Source of the DNA: Chitinophagaceae bacterium
GTDB taxonomy: Bacteria; Bacteroidota; Bacteroidia; Chitinophagales; Chitinophagaceae
Assembly: GCA_014379345.1 (NCBI GenBank)
Contig: JACMLY010000032.1
Location: 17,666-81,665, forward strand
Length of the DNA: 64,000 nucleotides
Reading direction: 5' to 3'
The first letter of the stretch is position 1. Each line of letters opens with the position of its first letter. The notes under the pieces are model-generated. The model saw nothing but the letters and a program-made list of their open reading frames with translations, did no database searches and was not told where the DNA came from. Below, piece after piece: positions 41,668 through 50,872 of the stretch. The translations under genes and the position numbers were made by a program.

Positions 41668-42888
41668 TTAATGGTGTTTTATGAATTTTTCCAGTTTATC
41701 GTTAAAGGAAAGCAATTCCTCGTCCGTTATAGAGAGCTGATCAGGGAGTGTTTTAATAGTGTATACGATATCGTGGATAGCCTTTTGGTCGTAATCACTC
41801 TTATATGCCAGTTTATTTTCAAACTCATCATTCAGTACAGAGGTCGGAAGATTATACCGGTTTCGAACATTATCGAGAAAATGTGCTGACATTTTAATAG
41901 CAAGATCTTTATTATCCTTCCGCTGATAATACAACCGGCCAACGGTCTTTACAAAATCAAGAGAAGCGTTTTTAACAGGGGGGATCACGGGAACGATACC
42001 TTGCTTACGTTTCGATTCAAACAGGTAAATTATTGCGAACAGGATCACGATCAGCCAAAAGGCCCATTTCAATACATCATTACTCAGGAAGGCTGAAAGC
42101 TTTGAGAAACTGTTGTTGTTACCCGAAGTTCTGTTTCTAAAATAGTCGTCCCACTGAATGAACCCAATATCGTTTGGCAGATAGGATAAAGCATTATCAT
42201 AATAAACGCTATTATCCCGGTGCAAAAGAAAGAAATTGGTGAATGCCATCGGAGCCAGGTGAATATTGACGGACCCGCCACTTTCGTAGGTGATCCTTAC
42301 ATAATTTATTTCTCCTTTTTCATTCCTTCCGATGATATTGGTGATTGAGGTATCGATTTCTACAAAAAAATTATCGAGCGCCTTCCCCGGATAACTGAAG
42401 CTCGATGAATCGTACGTTGTAGGATGATTGATATTTACCGTTAAAGAATCAGGTAAATTATAATAATTCGAATATAAAGCAGTTTTTAGATGCAAACTAT
42501 CCAGCAGAGCCTTGCTGATACTGAAAGAAGAAATAAAAATATGATTTCCTGCCCCCACATAATTGAACATGGCATTGATCTCCGTTTCATCGGGTTGAAC
42601 CTGCGGCGAAATGATAATGCGGGCAGACTCTCCGGAATATGGGGTAGACTTTTCGGGAGATTCGCCTAAACTTAATCCTTTATATATATCAGGCGATTTC
42701 TTAGTAGTCTCGATAGTAGCGAGTGGAAAAATATGTGAAAGATTTTTATACGCATAAAAAGTACCATACGGGATTTTATCGTTTCGCCACAAGCTTACCC
42801 GCTCATCGAGTTTTTTTGTGTTTGAGCTGCAGCCTCCAAGAAACAAAATCAGTATTATAACCGAATGATATTTAAAAAAGTTTTTCAA
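41668..42888 (-). CDS. DUF4350 domain lipoprotein
   Basis: A 406-residue protein with a lipoprotein signal (ILILFLGGCSS, Cys20) and an N-terminal domain including AMFNYVGAGNHIFISSFSIS, the DUF4350 core. One membrane helix lies at about 275-292 (WAFWLIVILFAIIYLFE), followed by a cytoplasmic tail. Having both a lipobox and a later helix is characteristic of these proteins. It lies between moxR and the DUF4129 gene, with starts and stops within 10 bp. Confidence 0.82.
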   Translation of the reverse strand: MKNFFKYHSVIILILFLGGCSSNTKKLDERVSLWRNDKIPYGTFYAYKNLSHIFPLATIETTKKSPDIYKGLSLGESPEKSTPYSGESARIIISPQVQPDETEINAMFNYVGAGNHIFISSFSISKALLDSLHLKTALYSNYYNLPDSLTVNINHPTTYDSSSFSYPGKALDNFFVEIDTSITNIIGRNEKGEINYVRITYESGGSVNIHLAPMAFTNFFLLHRDNSVYYDNALSYLPNDIGFIQWDDYFRNRTSGNNNSFSKLSAFLSNDVLKWAFWLIVILFAIIYLFESKRKQGIVPVIPPVKNASLDFVKTVGRLYYQRKDNKDLAIKMSAHFLDNVRNRYNLPTSVLNDEFENKLAYKSDYDQKAIHDIVYTIKTLPDQLSITDEELLSFNDKLEKFIKHH

Positions 42889-42890
42889 TA

Positions 42891-43679
42891 TTAAATGGCA
42901 GTCTGAAAATTTTTAAAATCCTGATACACTAATAAAAATTGTTGCTCGCTGATATCAAACTTTCCATACCAAACGTATTCGTACACCTGCGTGAGGAAAC
43001 GGAATTCCTTAATCTGTTTATAACTGCTTAACTGATTCAGGTATTCTTTATTAGTTGCCTCCACATGGAATTGTATCCAATTCTTGTCGTTTAACGCGTA
43101 TAAAGTTTTTAGATACAGGTAGCGCACAGCCAAACTAAACTGTTTTTGGTCGATAGATTCTTTGATCCTGGCATCGATCATCCCGGGTTCGAGTTCCTGT
43201 GTAGGCGTTTCTTCGAAATTCTTTTTTTGCTTTTTCGAAGCGTAAAAAATGAATAGATCATTTAACACGATCACACGGTATAGAACAAAGATGATCAGCC
43301 CTCCCAGCAGTATGTAAAAAATTACGCGTACCGCAGTGCTTTCGAAAAACCCGAAAACATAGTCCCAAAAGCCTTTAGAGTATTTTTTTTCTTGTTTTAT
43401 CCAATACCCGGGATCGTTGGCATAAGCAAAATCTTTTTCCTTTTTCATGCGGCCCACGGTGGTATCCGGCACCCTCCGGAAGCTCGCTTCTTCGGGCAAC
43501 CTGGTGCTTTTATTTTGATCATAATTGTCATCATCAGAGGCAACAACAGCGGAGTCGGAATTCAACAAGATTGAGTCAGTATCATCCTGGGCATGCAGAT
43601 GAAACGGCATGCTGCACACCATCAGCAAAAAAAAATTAAAAGATAGTCTCCTGAAAATATAATGTCGCAGTTCTATCAT
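42891..43679 (-). CDS. DUF4129 domain protein
   Basis: A 262-residue protein with a signal-like N-terminus (FNFFLLMVCSMPFHLHAQ), an acidic linker, one membrane helix (VRVIFYILLGGLIIFVLYRV) and a C-terminal DUF4129 domain (QKQFSLAVRYLYLKTLYALN, then EFRFLTQVYEYVWYGKFDIS). Only 2 bp separate it from the next gene. It likely works in the same membrane assembly as MoxR and DUF58. Confidence 0.85.
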   Translation of the reverse strand: MIELRHYIFRRLSFNFFLLMVCSMPFHLHAQDDTDSILLNSDSAVVASDDDNYDQNKSTRLPEEASFRRVPDTTVGRMKKEKDFAYANDPGYWIKQEKKYSKGFWDYVFGFFESTAVRVIFYILLGGLIIFVLYRVIVLNDLFIFYASKKQKKNFEETPTQELEPGMIDARIKESIDQKQFSLAVRYLYLKTLYALNDKNWIQFHVEATNKEYLNQLSSYKQIKEFRFLTQVYEYVWYGKFDISEQQFLLVYQDFKNFQTAI

Positions 43680-43693
43680 CGAGGGTTCGTGAA

Positions 43694-44653
43694 TTATTTT
43701 TTGCGCTGGCGCTCAAGGCTTTTACCCAGTTGAATCGGGTACAAAACAAAATACCAGATGATAAAAGAAAATGAACTTACCAGTATAGAAATGCTCAAGG
43801 CTTTGGGCATGGATGAATAGCGGGTGATGAACCCTTCAAGGAATGCCGCCACAATAAAAATAGGTACCAGCCCTATCATTAGTTTCAATCCGTCCTTTGC
43901 GCCTCGTTTTAATGAATGCAGCCGCTTATGTGTTCCAGGAAATAAAATGCTGTTGCCTACGATCAATCCTGCGCTGCCTGCAATGATGATGGCAGAAATT
44001 TCCAGGGTTCCATGCACCCACACAACCAATACCGACTGCCATCCCATGTCCTTCAAAAAAAAGAATGTCTGAAAAGACCCAAGCATCATCCCGTTTTCAA
44101 ATAACATCCACACAGTTCCTATCGACAATAAAAATCCCCCAACAAATACCATGAACGACACCTTAACATTGTTCAGGGCGATGGTAAGGAACATTTCGAA
44201 TTTATTCTTGTCTTTGTATACGCCGAACGGGTCGCCCCTCGCGATATTGTCCTCCGTCATCTCCACATAATTATTACCCAAAACTCCCCGTACAAAGCTT
44301 TGATCCTGCGCGGTTGAAAACGCTGCCATTACAGCAAATGATGTAAAAAGTAAAAATGCATATAATAATTCACGGTGATATTTTCGAACGGTCAAAGGCA
44401 ATTCGTTTTTCCAGAAACGCCAGATACGTGAAGATTCCTCCCGTTTGTTCTTATAAATACCCAGGTAAATTTTGGAGGCGAGGCCATTTAAATACTGGGT
44501 AACTTTGCTTTGAGGGTAAAAAGTTTTGGAATATCCAAGATCATTCACCAGTTCTGTAAACTGTTGCGCCATCTCATCGGGATCAGTAGCAGTTTCATAT
44601 TGGTACTGCTTCCATTTATCAATATTTTTTTTTATAAACCGTCCTTCTCTCAC
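43694..44653 (-). CDS. Stage II sporulation protein M-like (SpoIIM/DUF95) membrane protein
   Basis: A 319-residue protein with an N-terminal cytoplasmic region (EMAQQFTELVNDLGYSKTFY) and about six membrane helices, including VSFMVFVGGFLLSIGTVWML and VWVHGTLEISAIIIAGSAGL. It shares the HGTLEISAI motif of the family. It has nothing to do with sporulation here; SpoIIM homologues accompany MoxR/DUF58/RDD genes in non-sporulating bacteria. It is first in the minus-strand operon. Confidence 0.9.
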   Translation of the reverse strand: MREGRFIKKNIDKWKQYQYETATDPDEMAQQFTELVNDLGYSKTFYPQSKVTQYLNGLASKIYLGIYKNKREESSRIWRFWKNELPLTVRKYHRELLYAFLLFTSFAVMAAFSTAQDQSFVRGVLGNNYVEMTEDNIARGDPFGVYKDKNKFEMFLTIALNNVKVSFMVFVGGFLLSIGTVWMLFENGMMLGSFQTFFFLKDMGWQSVLVVWVHGTLEISAIIIAGSAGLIVGNSILFPGTHKRLHSLKRGAKDGLKLMIGLVPIFIVAAFLEGFITRYSSMPKALSISILVSSFSFIIWYFVLYPIQLGKSLERQRKK

Positions 44654-44768
44654 TTGTGCGAATTTTTTTGTTCCGTTTACCCGGCGAACAATTACTTTTA
44701 TTGATAAATATAATAGTTAAATTTTGAACGTTTAAATGATACACGAATATTCATTTCTTTGTTGACAA

Positions 44769-45539
44769 ATGTTGCAGGTAAAATTAGATACGGGATTTAA
44801 CATTGAGGTTGAATTTGCTATTTCGCCCTTCCACAAGCGGCTATTCGCCTGGGTCATTGATCTGATGACCTGCTGGCTATATATTAAGATTATTTCGCTT
44901 ATTGTTGACATTCCTTCATTTTTTGTATGGACCTACACCTGGGATCTGAGCGGATTGCTTGTGAGTTTACCTGTACTATTTTATCATCTTATCTGCGAAG
45001 TGTCTTTTAATGGTCGAAGTCTTGGAAAATTTGCCATGAATATTAAGGTCATTACGGCTGAAGGCGGACAACCTACGCTAGGACAGTACCTGATCCGCTG
45101 GGTGTTCAGGCTGGTTGATTTCCCTTACTGGATTCCCATCGCGATCGTATTCGGCCAGCTTCCCTGGTGGACTTTACCTATTACCGTTGCGGGCCTGATC
45201 AGTATTATTTTTACCCCAAAATCACAACGCATTGGGGATTTTGTAGCGGGCACTATCCTAATTGATCTGAAAAACAGTACTTCCTGGCAAGACACTGTTT
45301 TTACGGAAATTGAATCAACGTATCAACCAAGGTATCCGCAGGTAATGCAACTCAGCGACCGCGATATCAATACGCTGAAAAGCATCATTCAATCCGTTAA
45401 AAAGAAAAATGACTACGAATTATCGGTTAGAATTGCCGAAAGGATCAAATCAAAATTAAAAATGGATAGCGAACAGGATTCACTCGATTTTCTGCAAACC
45501 CTGCTAAAAGATTACAATTATTACTCTACCAGTAATTAG
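44769..45539 (+). CDS. RDD family membrane protein
   Basis: A 256-residue protein with the RDD domain (about 20-165). The conserved RxxAWVID-like start is FHKRLFAWVIDLMTCWLYIK, then EVSFNGRSLGKFAMNIKVIT and QRIGDFVAGTILIDLKNS. A charged cytoplasmic C-terminal tail (about 90 residues) follows. It is divergent from the SpoIIM-like gene and belongs to the same gene set. Its stop overlaps that of the next gene by 4 bp, tail to tail. Confidence 0.92.
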   Translation: MLQVKLDTGFNIEVEFAISPFHKRLFAWVIDLMTCWLYIKIISLIVDIPSFFVWTYTWDLSGLLVSLPVLFYHLICEVSFNGRSLGKFAMNIKVITAEGGQPTLGQYLIRWVFRLVDFPYWIPIAIVFGQLPWWTLPITVAGLISIIFTPKSQRIGDFVAGTILIDLKNSTSWQDTVFTEIESTYQPRYPQVMQLSDRDINTLKSIIQSVKKKNDYELSVRIAERIKSKLKMDSEQDSLDFLQTLLKDYNYYSTSN

Positions 45540-46003
45540 ACTCCTCCTCCTATGGCAGCAGCAACGGCGATAATGATAGCAAGCACCCAAAAACACAAAC
45601 CGATGATCATTAAAATGCCGAGGAATTTAAAGCAGGATTTCAGATTGCGGAAAGAGGTATTCAAGGTATCCTGTTGATTGCTGCGAAGTGCGGCCTGCAT
45701 TTTGGTGGAAAAATTAAACAGGTATAAACACGGAAAGAAGTAAATCAGCGCAATCAAAATATACGCGAATGTGATGATTCCTCCACCCATAGCTGCCCCT
45801 ACTCCCGCGGCTTCGCTACCACCAAAACCCGACATCATCGAAGCCATAAAAGTTCCCGCAAAAAGGGCAATGACCACAAATAACCCACAAAAAATGAATC
45901 CCATAATCGCTAAAAACTTGCCCCATTTTGCCGCTTCATTCAATTGACTAATGCTCTGGTGATCAATTTGCAGATCAAAAAGGTTTTGGTTGGTTTGTTC
46001 CAT
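45536..46003 (-). CDS. DUF5362 family membrane protein
   Basis: A 155-residue protein with four hydrophobic helices (about 28-53, 72-93 and, after a loop, 125-150) and the linker FNFSTKMQAALRSNQQDTLN, followed by LNTSFRNLKSCFKFLGILMI, typical of DUF5362. The function is not known. It overlaps the 3' end of the RDD gene by 4 bp. Confidence 0.8.
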   Translation of the reverse strand: MEQTNQNLFDLQIDHQSISQLNEAAKWGKFLAIMGFIFCGLFVVIALFAGTFMASMMSGFGGSEAAGVGAAMGGGIITFAYILIALIYFFPCLYLFNFSTKMQAALRSNQQDTLNTSFRNLKSCFKFLGILMIIGLCFWVLAIIIAVAAAIGGGV

Positions 46004-46084
46004 GTCAGTTAGTTTTGGTTTAAAGATGATTCAAGATAAAAAATAGTTCCCGAATCTGCACGGTTAGTTCATACATCGAAATAA

Positions 46085-46225
46085 GAAGTACGAGATAAGA
46101 AGTACGATGTACGAAGTACGATGTACGATGTGCGATGTGCGAAGTACGATGTGCGATGCGAGACACAATTAGCATCATATTCTTTTTCACCCACTTCGTA
46201 CTTCGTACATCGTACTTCGTACTTC
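46085..46225. repeat. GTACGAW heptamer block with inverted copy
   Basis: Heptamers GTACGAT, GTACGAA and GTGCGAT run from about 46088 to 46163, and the inverted words CTTCGTACTTCGTACATCGT (46196-46215) plus ACTTCGTACTTCGTACATC follow to about 46225. The spacer separates the DUF5362 gene from proS. Copies of the family also sit at 52485-52592 and 57160-57205. Confidence 0.93.
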
Positions 46226-46233
46226 GTACATCT

Positions 46234-47709
46234 TTAATAAGCCATCGCAAACAAAACCCTCTGGCTGCTGGGCTTTCCGGTCAGCACACAATTGCCTTGT
46301 TCTAGCTCATTGTTTAAGGGAATACAACGTATGGTCGCTTTTGTAAGCTCTTTGATCTTGGTTTCCGTTTCGGCAGTTCCGTCCCAGTGAGCCAAAATAA
46401 AACCTCCTTTTTCGTTCAGTATTTGTTGAAATTGCTCCCAGCTATCGGCCTTGGAGATATGCTGTTCTCTGAAGGAAAGCGCCTTGTTGTACATATCCTG
46501 TTGAATAGTTACGAGCAATTGCTCCAGTCTTTCTGCCAGTCCATCCATTGGCACACTCGATTTTTCCCTGGTATCACGGCGTGCAATCTCCACGGTATTG
46601 TTTTCAAGGTCTCTTGCGCCGATCGCTATTCGAACGGGTACGCCCTTTTTTTCATACTCGGCGAATTTCCAGCCGGGCCTTGCATTGTCAGTATCATCAT
46701 ATTTTACCCGGATACCGGCCGTTTTTAATTGTTTTACAAGGCTGACTACTTTCTCATCGATCTTTGCTTTCTGTTCGTCTCCTTTGTAAATGGGTACGAT
46801 GACTACCTGCAAAGGCGCAATTTTCGGTGGCATGATCAGACCTTCGTCGTCACCATGAGCCATTACAAGCGCCCCTACCAGACGCGTGCTTACTCCCCAG
46901 CTTGTTGCCCATACATAATCCAGCTTGTTGGTTTTATCAGAAAAAGTTACATCGAAGGCTTTTGCGAAGTTTTGACCGAGAAAATGCGATGTGCCGGCCT
47001 GAAGGGCTTTTCCATCCTGCATCAGGGCTTCGATGCAGTACGTGTCTACAGCCCCGGCAAAACGTTCACTTTCTGTTTTTACTCCTTTTATCACCGGCAA
47101 TGCCATCCAGTTTTCGGCGAATTCGGCATATATGTCCAGCATTTGCCTCGTTTCATCAACCGCCTCTTGTGATGTTGCATGTGCCGTATGCCCTTCCTGC
47201 CATAAAAATTCGGCAGTGCGCAAGAACAGGCGTGTCCTCATTTCCCAACGCACCACGTTGGCCCATTGATTGATCAGTAATGGGAGATCGCGGTACGACT
47301 GGATCCATGTTTTATAGGTATTCCAGATGATCGTTTCACTGGTAGGACGAACGATCAATTCTTCCTCGAGCTTTGCTTCCGGATCAACAATAATGCCGCC
47401 ACCGTTGGGATCATTTTTCAGGCGATAATGTGTTACTACTGCACATTCTTTTGCAAAACCTTCCACGTGAGCAGCCTCTTTACTTAAAAAGCTTTTAGGA
47501 ATGAATAAAGGGAAATATGCATTCTGATGGCCTGTTTCTTTAAACATTTTATCCAGTTGATCGCGCATGTTTTCCCATAATGCAAAACCATAAGGTTTTA
47601 TCACCATACAACCCCGAACGGCTGAGTAATCGGCCAGCTCACCTTTTATGACAAGGTCGTTGTACCATTGCGAGTAGTCCTGTGTTCTTGATGTAATTTC
47701 TTTGCTCAT
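46234..47709 (-). CDS. proS: Proline--tRNA ligase (eukaryote/archaeon-like type)
   Basis: A 491-residue class II synthetase without the bacterial editing insertion. Motifs are [17 protein letters not shown] (motif 1 region), [60 protein letters not shown] and a C-terminal anticodon-binding domain ([20 protein letters not shown]). The last residues, RVLFAMAY, carry the C-terminal Tyr typical of this short form. The gene stands alone between two word-repeat or intergenic regions. Confidence 0.96.
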   Translation of the reverse strand: MSKEITSRTQDYSQWYNDLVIKGELADYSAVRGCMVIKPYGFALWENMRDQLDKMFKETGHQNAYFPLFIPKSFLSKEAAHVEGFAKECAVVTHYRLKNDPNGGGIIVDPEAKLEEELIVRPTSETIIWNTYKTWIQSYRDLPLLINQWANVVRWEMRTRLFLRTAEFLWQEGHTAHATSQEAVDETRQMLDIYAEFAENWMALPVIKGVKTESERFAGAVDTYCIEALMQDGKALQAGTSHFLGQNFAKAFDVTFSDKTNKLDYVWATSWGVSTRLVGALVMAHGDDEGLIMPPKIAPLQVVIVPIYKGDEQKAKIDEKVVSLVKQLKTAGIRVKYDDTDNARPGWKFAEYEKKGVPVRIAIGARDLENNTVEIARRDTREKSSVPMDGLAERLEQLLVTIQQDMYNKALSFREQHISKADSWEQFQQILNEKGGFILAHWDGTAETETKIKELTKATIRCIPLNNELEQGNCVLTGKPSSQRVLFAMAY

Positions 47710-48042
47710 GATGTATATTTCCTTATTCGATTTTTTATGATGATGCGCCCAATGCTACATGTCTTTACAATAACCTCGGTTTTAGCCTGCCGCCGCCGTT
47801 GCAAGTCAGGTTCTTTTTGCAATTTTAATCCTCCATATTTACGAAATGGAATGGCTAAACCATCTCAAATCCAAATTAGAAATTCTGAAGATGATCTTCG
47901 GATTTCCAATCGTTTAACGTTGAAAAAAAATTAACAAATGCCCTGCAATAATTCCTTCGACGGCACTGTCTTTTTATTGTAACTTTAGTTCGGAATGACG
48001 CAAAAGTAGCACTTCACCTGTAAACTTTTAAAATCACCACTC
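47710..48042. other. 333-bp divergent intergenic region
   Basis: This region carries the start-side regions of proS and the lipoprotein gene. I see no gene and no strong repeat. TAACTTTA near 47981 is close to TAnnTTTG and may serve the lipoprotein gene. Confidence 0.5.
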
Positions 48043-48849
48043 ATGAACTCCAGAATTATACTTTTAGGTTTGACAGTAGCTGCCCTCAGCAGTTGCTCCA
48101 CCGCATATAAAACAGGACAAACACCAGACGATGTTTATTATTCTCCTACGCGTGAAACAGAATCTTATGTGAAAGTTGAGAATGATGATGACCGCCGTTA
48201 CCGATCAGAAGATCGTTATCGCAGTGAAGAATATGTAAATCCTGATGATTACTGGTTGAGGATGCGGGTCCGGAACCGATACCGCTGGTCGGCTTTTGAT
48301 GATTACGCCGCGAACGATTGGCGCTACAGCAGCTGGGGCCACAATTCATATTATAATTCATACAATAGCTATTCTCCTTTTAACAGCTATTCTCCTTTCA
48401 ATAACTACTGGAACAGCTATTACTCCTGGAATAGTTATTACAACCCGTACTGCAGAAATGTGATTGTTGTAAATCCAAAAACAAACCCGGTTGTATACAA
48501 CAGGGTGCGGAGCTTTAATTTGAACAATTACACCAATAGCAGTTATAGCAATAGGAACGGTTCCCGTGCAGGTAATACAATAATGAGCCGAGGAAGTAAT
48601 AACAATAATAATCCCACTTTGGGAAATTCGGTTCGGAGAGTATTTTCAAATAGTAATAACAACAATGGAAGGGATAGTTACTATTCTCCTTCTTCTTCTT
48701 CCGAAAGGCCGACAAGAGTTTATCAACCCTCTTCTTCATCCTCTTCTTCAAGCAGCTCACCGTCCAGAAGCAGCGGCAGCAGTAGTTCGGGCAGCAGCAG
48801 CGGAAGCAGTGGCAGTAGTTCCGGAAGCAGGCCATCAAGAGGCAACTAA
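48043..48849 (+). CDS. Low-complexity lipoprotein rich in Ser, Asn and Tyr
   Basis: A 268-residue protein with a lipobox (GLTVAALSSCS, Cys18). The middle is a Tyr/Asn/Trp-rich tract (NSYYNSYNSYSPFNSYSPFN, then NSYYSWNSYYNPYC), and the last 90 residues are an Asn/Ser/Gly tract (SSSSSSSPSRSSGSSSSGSS). It should be anchored to the outer membrane and probably unstructured. I know similar low-complexity lipoproteins in Chitinophagaceae but not their role; adhesion or envelope structure is a guess. Confidence 0.8.
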   Translation: MNSRIILLGLTVAALSSCSTAYKTGQTPDDVYYSPTRETESYVKVENDDDRRYRSEDRYRSEEYVNPDDYWLRMRVRNRYRWSAFDDYAANDWRYSSWGHNSYYNSYNSYSPFNSYSPFNNYWNSYYSWNSYYNPYCRNVIVVNPKTNPVVYNRVRSFNLNNYTNSSYSNRNGSRAGNTIMSRGSNNNNNPTLGNSVRRVFSNSNNNNGRDSYYSPSSSSERPTRVYQPSSSSSSSSSSPSRSSGSSSSGSSSGSSGSSSGSRPSRGN

Positions 48850-48958
48850 GTGTTTTATTAATGAATGATTTTTATACCAGGGGGAACCAGGATTTGAGCT
48901 TTCTTGAATTTTGATTCCTCCTTGCTGTTACTCGTATGCTCATTTTAAAATGCCAGGT

Positions 48959-50497
48959 ATGAAAAAAATATTTTACATAAGTTCTATTTTATTTACAAGC
49001 CATAGCTTACTTGCCCAAATTCCCGAAGACGCCATCAGGCTGAGTTGGATCACACCCTCAGGTACCGCAAGACACCAGGCTATCGGCGGGGCAATGGGTT
49101 CACTGGGAGGAGAGATCACTTCCGGCTTTGTGAATCCTGCCGGATTGGGTCTTTATAAAACCAGCGAGATTGTATTTAGTCCCGGCCTGAGTTTACTAAA
49201 AGGCAAAAGTAATTTCAGGGAAACAAATGCTTCCACTGACAGATTGACCAGGTTTAACTTTGGGACCTCCGGTGTCGTGTGGGGTCATCCCAACAGGTAC
49301 GGAAAATGGGTAAGCAATGCTTTCAGCTTTGCAGTAAATCGCACAGCAAACTTCAATAACAGAATTTATTACCGGGGTCAGAATAATGAAAGTTCCTTTT
49401 CCGAAGCTTTTGCCGAAGAATTTTCTAACTCCGGTTTGAGCATTGATGATGTGAAGAACAGCAATCTCTCCCTTGGTACCAAGATGGCAATTTATACTTA
49501 CCTGATCGATACGGCAACCATTGGCGGTCAAAAGCAGGTTATTGGCAGGCCGGAATACCTGGCGAACAGGAACCAGGAATTAACCACCACTTCTAAAGGC
49601 GGCATTACGGAACTTACATTCGGCGCCGCGGGGAATATGGATGATAAATTGTATGTCGGCGGTAGTTTAGGTGTGCCCATCCTCAATTATTCGCGTGAAC
49701 GCCGTTTTGTTGAATCAGATCCCGCCAATGATACCACCAATGAATTTGGGTTTTCAAGATTCGAAGAGGACTATTCTGTAAAGGGAATTGGCCTCAATGT
49801 AAAATTGGGTCTCATTTTTAAGCCGGCAGACTATGTTCGTATCGGCCTTGCGGTTCACAGTCCTACCATATATGGATTAAAAGATGAATACGGCGGTAAA
49901 ATGGTAACTGATGTAGAAAGGTTGTTTGGGCCCAACGATAAGGGCGTAGACAGCATTACATCCGATTATTATTTTGGAAGTTCTGCTGAATCTTTTAAAT
50001 ACGATCTGATATCTCCCTGGAAAGTTCTGGTAAGCGCTTCCTATGTTCTTCATGAAACAGAAAATGTAACAAAACAAAAAGGATTTATTACAGCAGATGT
50101 TGAATATGTAACACACAAATCTTCAAAATTCAGTTCAGCAGAAGAAAACGGAGATGATAGTTATTATAAGGGTGTAAACAATGGCATTAAGCAGGTGTAT
50201 AAAAATGCCTTTAACTTCAGAGTCGGTGGTGAATTGAAGTTTAAAACCATTATGACCCGTCTGGGATTTGCTTTATTTGGAGATCCTTACAAACAATCGG
50301 AATTAAAGGCAAGAAGAATGAACCTGAGCGGGGGCCTGGGATACCGCAATAAAGGAATTTTTGTTGATCTGACTTATGTTCATAGTCTCAATAAAGATGT
50401 AAATTTTCCTTACCGCTTAGCTGATAAACCCAATACGTTTGCTGACGTTAAAGACAGCAATGGAAATGTTTTACTTACCGTTGGATTTAAATTCTAA
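48959..50497 (+). CDS. Outer-membrane beta-barrel protein (OmpP1/FadL-like)
   Basis: A 512-residue protein from MKKIFYISSILFTSHSLLAQ, a signal peptide. The N-terminus AIRLSWITPSGTARHQAIGG, the AMGSLGGEITSGFVNPAGLG motif (as in FadL/PorV-like proteins) and alternating barrel strands to a C-terminal VLLTVGFKF support a FadL-type barrel, which imports hydrophobic compounds. In Bacteroidota relatives are sometimes annotated hemin receptors. The substrate is not known. Confidence 0.85.
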   Translation: MKKIFYISSILFTSHSLLAQIPEDAIRLSWITPSGTARHQAIGGAMGSLGGEITSGFVNPAGLGLYKTSEIVFSPGLSLLKGKSNFRETNASTDRLTRFNFGTSGVVWGHPNRYGKWVSNAFSFAVNRTANFNNRIYYRGQNNESSFSEAFAEEFSNSGLSIDDVKNSNLSLGTKMAIYTYLIDTATIGGQKQVIGRPEYLANRNQELTTTSKGGITELTFGAAGNMDDKLYVGGSLGVPILNYSRERRFVESDPANDTTNEFGFSRFEEDYSVKGIGLNVKLGLIFKPADYVRIGLAVHSPTIYGLKDEYGGKMVTDVERLFGPNDKGVDSITSDYYFGSSAESFKYDLISPWKVLVSASYVLHETENVTKQKGFITADVEYVTHKSSKFSSAEENGDDSYYKGVNNGIKQVYKNAFNFRVGGELKFKTIMTRLGFALFGDPYKQSELKARRMNLSGGLGYRNKGIFVDLTYVHSLNKDVNFPYRLADKPNTFADVKDSNGNVLLTVGFKF

Positions 50498-50872
50498 AAA
50501 TAGAAAAGCGCTGAGATCTGACCGTTCCGGTTTGATCCGTTTTAAATTAGTCAGATCGAGACGATCAGACTAATTTAAAACGGATCAGACCTAAATAAAA
50601 AAGCCCCATCTGAAAAGACGGGACTTTTTGTTTCCGAGGTACTTTACCAAGTATTCGGTTTTTCATAGGGATGAATTCAATTGACTAATGACTTTTGGAC
50701 TTTGGACTTTAGGGTATCGGACATATTGGATTGCTGAAACAAAAGTCGTTATATTAATCTGATGTTTATACTCAATTGCTATCTAATACTTCGTTCTATC
50801 CGTAATCCTTATATGCATTTAGGTGCAAAACCTTATTGATCGTAGAAGCACCAATTCGGAAAATACTGCGTG
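50498..50872. other. 375-bp intergenic region between convergent genes, with a long hairpin
   Basis: This holds the 50529-50591 hairpin, then an imperfect stem with a T-run (AAAAAAGCCCC...GGGACTTTTTG, near 50597-50630) that is probably the terminator of the outer-membrane gene. GGACTTT words follow (TTTTGGACTTTGGACTTTAG near 50693). The last 120 bp show nothing I can name. Confidence 0.6.
50529..50591. repeat. Very long hairpin (19 bp perfect core)
   Basis: GATCCGTTTTAAATTAGTC (50534-50552) and GACTAATTTAAAACGGATC (50568-50586) are exact reverse complements; inside, GATCG/CGATC adds 5 bp and outside GGTTT/AGACC extends it with one G-T. The loop is AGA. The words GATC-AGAC/GTCAGATC are related to the 32469-32695 family. 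Confidence 0.93.
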
